Shown here: positions 8,194 through 9,792 of the stretch, one piece after another
How the letters are laid out: each line of letters opens with the position of its first letter
Position numbering within the stretch: the stretch's first letter is position 1
From: JBDTNL01 sp039933785
Lineage (GTDB): Bacteria; Acidobacteriota; Thermoanaerobaculia; Multivoradales; JAGPDF01
Direction: 5' to 3'
NCBI GenBank assembly: GCA_039933785.1
Contig: JBDTNL010000107.1
Span: 1 to 9,792, forward strand
Length of the DNA stretch: 9,792 bases
Translations under genes and position numbers: made by a program
Notes under the pieces: model-generated
What the model saw: the letters and a program-made list of their open reading frames with translations, nothing else
Told to the model about the DNA's origin: nothing
The model's database searches: none

Positions 8194-8673
8194 TCAGTTG
8201 TACGCCACCGTGACGTTGTAGGACCCGGAGTACGCTGCCGCGGCCTGCGCCGCGCCGACGTGCAGGGTGGCCCCGAGGGTTACCGACTGGGAGCCCGCCG
8301 GACCAAGATTGCCCGAGCCGTTGGGATGGCTGGTAAAGCTGTCGAGCGTCATCGAGCTTCCACCGCTCGAGAGCGTGCACGGGGTCGGCAACGTGATGCT
8401 GAAGCTCGCGTTGGGCTCGCCAATGACCGCGAACGTCGCGGCGCTCACCCCGAGGCCATTGCCGAGCAGGACGCCCCCCGAGCTCGTGCGACTCCCGACC
8501 GGCGAAACGGTAACCGTGCCCGCAACGGTCGTGGCGACGATCTGGCCGAAGCCAAGGTTGCCTTGGGTGGTCGCTCCGATCGGAACTACAGAGGTCCCCG
8601 GCGAGGGAAAGCCAAGGGCCCCCAGGCTGACCGCCACGAGAAGTTGCGGAAGTTGCCATGAGGCTTTCGTCAT
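8194..8673 (-). CDS. DUF4402 fimbrial subunit, second
   Basis: This is a 159-residue secreted protein if it starts at the ATG at 8673. An in-frame ATG at 8700 would add nine residues (MPLGRQLIE). Neither start has a good Shine-Dalgarno, so the start is uncertain. The signal core is LPQLLVAVSLGALGF (8-22). The mature chain shows the DUF4402 pattern: GNLGFGQIVA near the N-terminus, GTVTVSPVGSRT, a central FSITLP strand, and the C-terminal AYSGSYNVTVAYN, which is nearly identical to the end of the first subunit. There is a single cysteine (C99, in ITLPTPCTL), so no intramolecular disulphide is possible. Its place after the first subunit and before the chaperone suggests a minor or tip/linker subunit (inference). 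It lies 161 bp after the first subunit's stop, with a hairpin in between, and 22 bp before the chaperone. No separate adhesin domain is visible. Confidence 0.8.
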   Translation of the reverse strand: MTKASWQLPQLLVAVSLGALGFPSPGTSVVPIGATTQGNLGFGQIVATTVAGTVTVSPVGSRTSSGGVLLGNGLGVSAATFAVIGEPNASFSITLPTPCTLSSGGSSMTLDSFTSHPNGSGNLGPAGSQSVTLGATLHVGAAQAAAAYSGSYNVTVAYN

Positions 8674-8777
8674 TTCGATCAGTTGTCGACCAAGAGGCAT
8701 CGATTGAGGGCCTTGGCCCGTTGGAGCGATCTGTCGCCGATGACTGCCGCAAGGATCGTGCCCGGAACGAGGGGATG

Positions 8778-8810
8778 AGCCCGGGACCGCTTACCGTGCG
8801 GCCGGGGGCT
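8778..8810 (-). promoter_or_regulatory. Hairpin between the two subunit genes
   Basis: In the transcript an outer 5-bp stem (AGCCC with GGGCT) encloses an internal loop and a 4-bp CCGC/GCGG stem with a 7-nt loop. It starts 24 nt after the first subunit's stop. No U-run follows, so it is not a classical terminator. It could be an RNA-stability or processing element that lowers expression of the downstream genes relative to the first subunit. That role is inference from position. Confidence 0.35.
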
Positions 8811-8834
8811 CGAAAGACCGCGACGGCGAGGGAG

Positions 8835-9338
8835 CTAGTTGTAGGCGACGGTGACGTCGAAGGCACCCGAATAGAGTCCGGAATTCGGGCTGGCGATAAT
8901 GTCGAGCTGACCGCCGACGAGGAGCGTCTGCTGCCCTGATCCGTTCAGCAGGCCGCCGTTGGCCACCGTGGGAAAGCTCGTAATGTTCGAAAGGCCCATG
9001 AGGCTGGGGCCCGTCAGCGCGACGCTTCCGGTGGGCAGCGTGATCGTGTAGGTCGAGCCGACGCCGCCGGTGACCGGGAAGCTGGCCCCCGTGACGACTC
9101 CCCCCGCGAGGACCGCGGTACCGGAAGTGAGCGTGCGAACGCCCTGGGGGGTCACGGTCACGACGCTCGCCCCGGAACCGCCGATCACCTGTCCGAAACT
9201 GAGCCCGACCGTGTTGGAGATCGAGATGGCGTTCACAATTTGAACGGAAGCAGTGCCCGTGGCCGCGTCGAGGGTGGCGGCTGAGAAAAGGACGACAGCG
9301 GCGACGGCGACGGCGGTGACTGCGACGGAGATCTTCAT
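8835..9338 (-). CDS. DUF4402 fimbrial subunit, first (probable major pilin)
   Basis: This is a 167-residue secreted protein. I chose the ATG at 9338 because MKISVAVTAVAVAAVVLFSA begins a textbook signal peptide, with cleavage near LDA-ATG (about residue 25). The open frame extends upstream to 9629, but that part is Arg-rich and unlike protein. A purine-rich AGAGAGAAG lies just before the ATG. The mature domain has the DUF4402 pattern: TASVQIVNAISISNTVGLSF near the N-terminus, with LSFGQVIGG at 46-54, then VTVTPQGVRTLTSG, the STYTITLP strand (95-102), and the C-terminal LYSGAFDVTVAYN. There is no cysteine. It should be a beta-sandwich subunit that polymerises by donor-strand exchange through the chaperone and usher encoded downstream. 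As the first gene, behind a structured leader and followed by a hairpin, it is the best candidate for the abundant shaft subunit. It is related to, but clearly diverged from, the second subunit. Confidence 0.85.
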   Translation of the reverse strand: MKISVAVTAVAVAAVVLFSAATLDAATGTASVQIVNAISISNTVGLSFGQVIGGSGASVVTVTPQGVRTLTSGTAVLAGGVVTGASFPVTGGVGSTYTITLPTGSVALTGPSLMGLSNITSFPTVANGGLLNGSGQQTLLVGGQLDIIASPNSGLYSGAFDVTVAYN

Positions 9339-9413
9339 CTTGGCTTCTCTCTTGCCCGGGTTGTGGGCTGAACTGCGGTTGCCCAAGTTGGGCGTTGGCC
9401 TACCTGACCTCTG

Positions 9414-9476
9414 GGGAGCGGACCAGCTCCCTTCCTGCTTTGCACGTCCACACAGTACCGGGCGACTTTGGGAGCT
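9414..9476 (-). ncRNA. Possible switching element in the leader (two exclusive stems)
   Basis: The RNA segment GGGAGCT (9425-9431) can pair perfectly over 7 bp with AGCUCCC upstream (9470-9476), closing a 38-nt internal region. Alternatively, its GGGAGC can pair over 6 bp with GCUCCC downstream (9414-9419), closing a 6-nt loop. The two stems exclude each other, as in attenuators and riboswitches. The enclosed region includes GGACGUGCAAAGCAGG. No known ligand-binding consensus is recognised, and both pairings could be chance in GC-rich DNA. Confidence 0.3.
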
Positions 9477-9497
9477 ACAAGGGCGGATTTGCTGCTT

Positions 9498-9539
9498 CGC
9501 GAGGGCAGTCCGTCCTACAAGGACGAACGGACCCTCGCG
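9498..9539 (-). promoter_or_regulatory. Strong leader hairpin
   Basis: CGCGAGGG pairs with CCCUCGCG over 8 bp. The stem continues with small interruptions to an inner CGUCC/GGACG stem, closing a UUGUA loop, for about 17 bp in all. No U-run follows, so it is unlikely to be a simple terminator. A role in leader stability, pausing or protein binding is possible. Confidence 0.5.
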
Positions 9540-9580
9540 GAGAGGTGCCCCGCGGAGAGGTGCCAGCCGTTTCGGACGCC
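9537..9580 (-). repeat. Diverged intergenic repeat, copy B, with 15-bp tandem duplication
   Basis: This matches the element at 4566-4610 in 34 of 44 aligned positions. Within and just beyond it, the 15-bp unit GGCACCTCTCCGCGG (9550-9564) is followed directly by a copy with one difference (9535-9549). Each unit carries a CCGCG core, so the units can pair with each other or with the hairpin arm downstream. It lies upstream of the fimbrial operon, where a regulator-binding site would be expected. Function is unknown. Confidence 0.55.
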
Positions 9581-9599
9581 GGCTTAGAATCAGCGAGAT

Positions 9600-9614
9600 A
9601 GCCGCCACACGGCT
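9600..9614 (-). terminator. Weak hairpin after the VOC-protein gene
   Basis: AGCCG and CGGCT form a 5-bp stem around a 5-nt loop, 29 nt after the VOC stop codon. There is no T-run, so termination is only a guess. Confidence 0.2.
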
Positions 9615-9643
9615 CCTCGACGAGCGCACGGATCGTTACCGCC

Positions 9644-9790
9644 TCAGCCGCGGCGCGCCGCCTCGATCGCAGCCACGTCGATCTTCCCCATCGTCATCAT
9701 TGCGTCGAACGCTCGCTTGGCGGCAGCAGGGTCGTGGTCGGTGATCGCCTTGGTCAGAGCGATCGGCGTGATCTGCCAAGACAGTCCCCA
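9644..9790 (-). CDS. VOC family / PhnB-like (3-dmu-9_3-mt domain) protein, C-terminal end
   Basis: The minus strand enters the window inside a reading frame and gives 48 residues before a TGA at 9644-9646. They open with WGLSWQITPIAL, continue with DPAAAKRAFDAMM and MGKIDVAAIEAA, and end in RRG. The 'GLSWQI-P' strand, followed by a helix of the form 'D--A--RA--AM--M-KIDIAAL--A', is the typical C-terminus of small VOC-superfamily proteins of the PhnB / 3-demethylubiquinone-9 3-methyltransferase-like domain (PF06983). These are usually about 140-160 residues with no proven reaction in most cases. The N-terminal part with any metal ligands is outside the window. It is separated from the fimbrial operon by 305 bp and is probably unrelated to it. 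Confidence 0.78.
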   Translation of the reverse strand, partial: WGLSWQITPIALTKAITDHDPAAAKRAFDAMMTMGKIDVAAIEAARRG

Positions 9791-9792
9791 CT

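Larger units (their letters stand above)
9339..9643 (-). promoter_or_regulatory. Gene-free upstream region and structured leader of the fimbrial operon
   Basis: These 305 bp hold no plausible gene. In the minus-strand direction they contain a small hairpin after the VOC stop (9600-9614), the intergenic repeat (9537-9580), a 42-nt strong hairpin (9498-9539), a segment with two alternative pairings (9414-9476), a short GCCCAACTTGGGC hairpin (9381-9393) and a purine-rich ribosome site just before the ATG at 9338. CCTTGTAG occurs twice on the minus strand (9515-9522 and 9475-9482), once in the loop of the strong hairpin. I could not recognise a convincing -35/-10 promoter or match the RNA to a known riboswitch class. 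Confidence 0.5.

Noticed and set aside
9414..9476. Cyclic-di-GMP-I (GEMM) riboswitch, suggested by GGACGUGCAAAGC
   Set aside because: The two-base insertion in the GGACGCAAAGC core, and the absence of the AAACC element and GNRA-loop helix in the right place, do not fit the consensus.
9546..9566. Sigma-54 promoter, suggested by TGGCACC followed by GC
   Set aside because: The distance between the GG and GC elements is one base short in copy B, and the TTGC element is missing in both copies.
9339..9629. Upstream extension of the first DUF4402 frame to 9629
   Set aside because: The added 97 residues are Arg/Ser-rich and would bury the signal peptide that begins with MKISVAVTAV; the region is better explained as a structured leader.

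Overview
The window is GC-rich bacterial DNA in which every gene I can support lies on the minus strand. In transcription order (high to low coordinates) these are: the tail of a VOC/PhnB-like protein, a four-gene chaperone-usher fimbrial operon, a DUF2339/DUF3999 membrane-protein pair, and the start of a c-type cytochrome cut by the window edge. Many long open frames on the plus strand are antisense shadows, as expected at this GC content. The cytochrome resembles the reaction-centre-cytochrome-like family that is abundant in Acidobacteriota. The DUF2339/DUF3999 pair is best known from Proteobacteria. An acidobacterial or proteobacterial soil or sediment organism is a reasonable guess, but the sequence does not settle it.

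Region 9644-9792 holds the last 48 residues of a VOC-fold protein. Region 9339-9643 has no gene. It appears to be the promoter and leader of the fimbrial operon, with a 15-bp tandem repeat, a 42-nt strong hairpin and a segment that can form either of two mutually exclusive stems.

Region 4621-9338 is the fimbrial operon: two secreted DUF4402 subunits, a PapD-like periplasmic chaperone, and an outer-membrane usher whose start overlaps the chaperone stop (ATGA). The subunits should be exported by Sec, held by the chaperone, and assembled through the usher into a surface fibre. The usher is unusual. Its N-terminus looks like a copper-amine-oxidase-N-like fold, and after the barrel it carries an SdrD-B-like calcium-loop module and a carboxypeptidase-regulatory-like module.

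Region 4441-4620 is a 180-bp gap carrying a diverged copy of the repeat found in the fimbrial leader. Region 318-4440 holds a DUF2339 polytopic membrane protein whose end overlaps the start of a DUF3999 membrane-anchored protein by 14 bp. The cytochrome c gene starts 18 bp after DUF3999, so these three probably form one transcription unit. Its function is not known from family knowledge.
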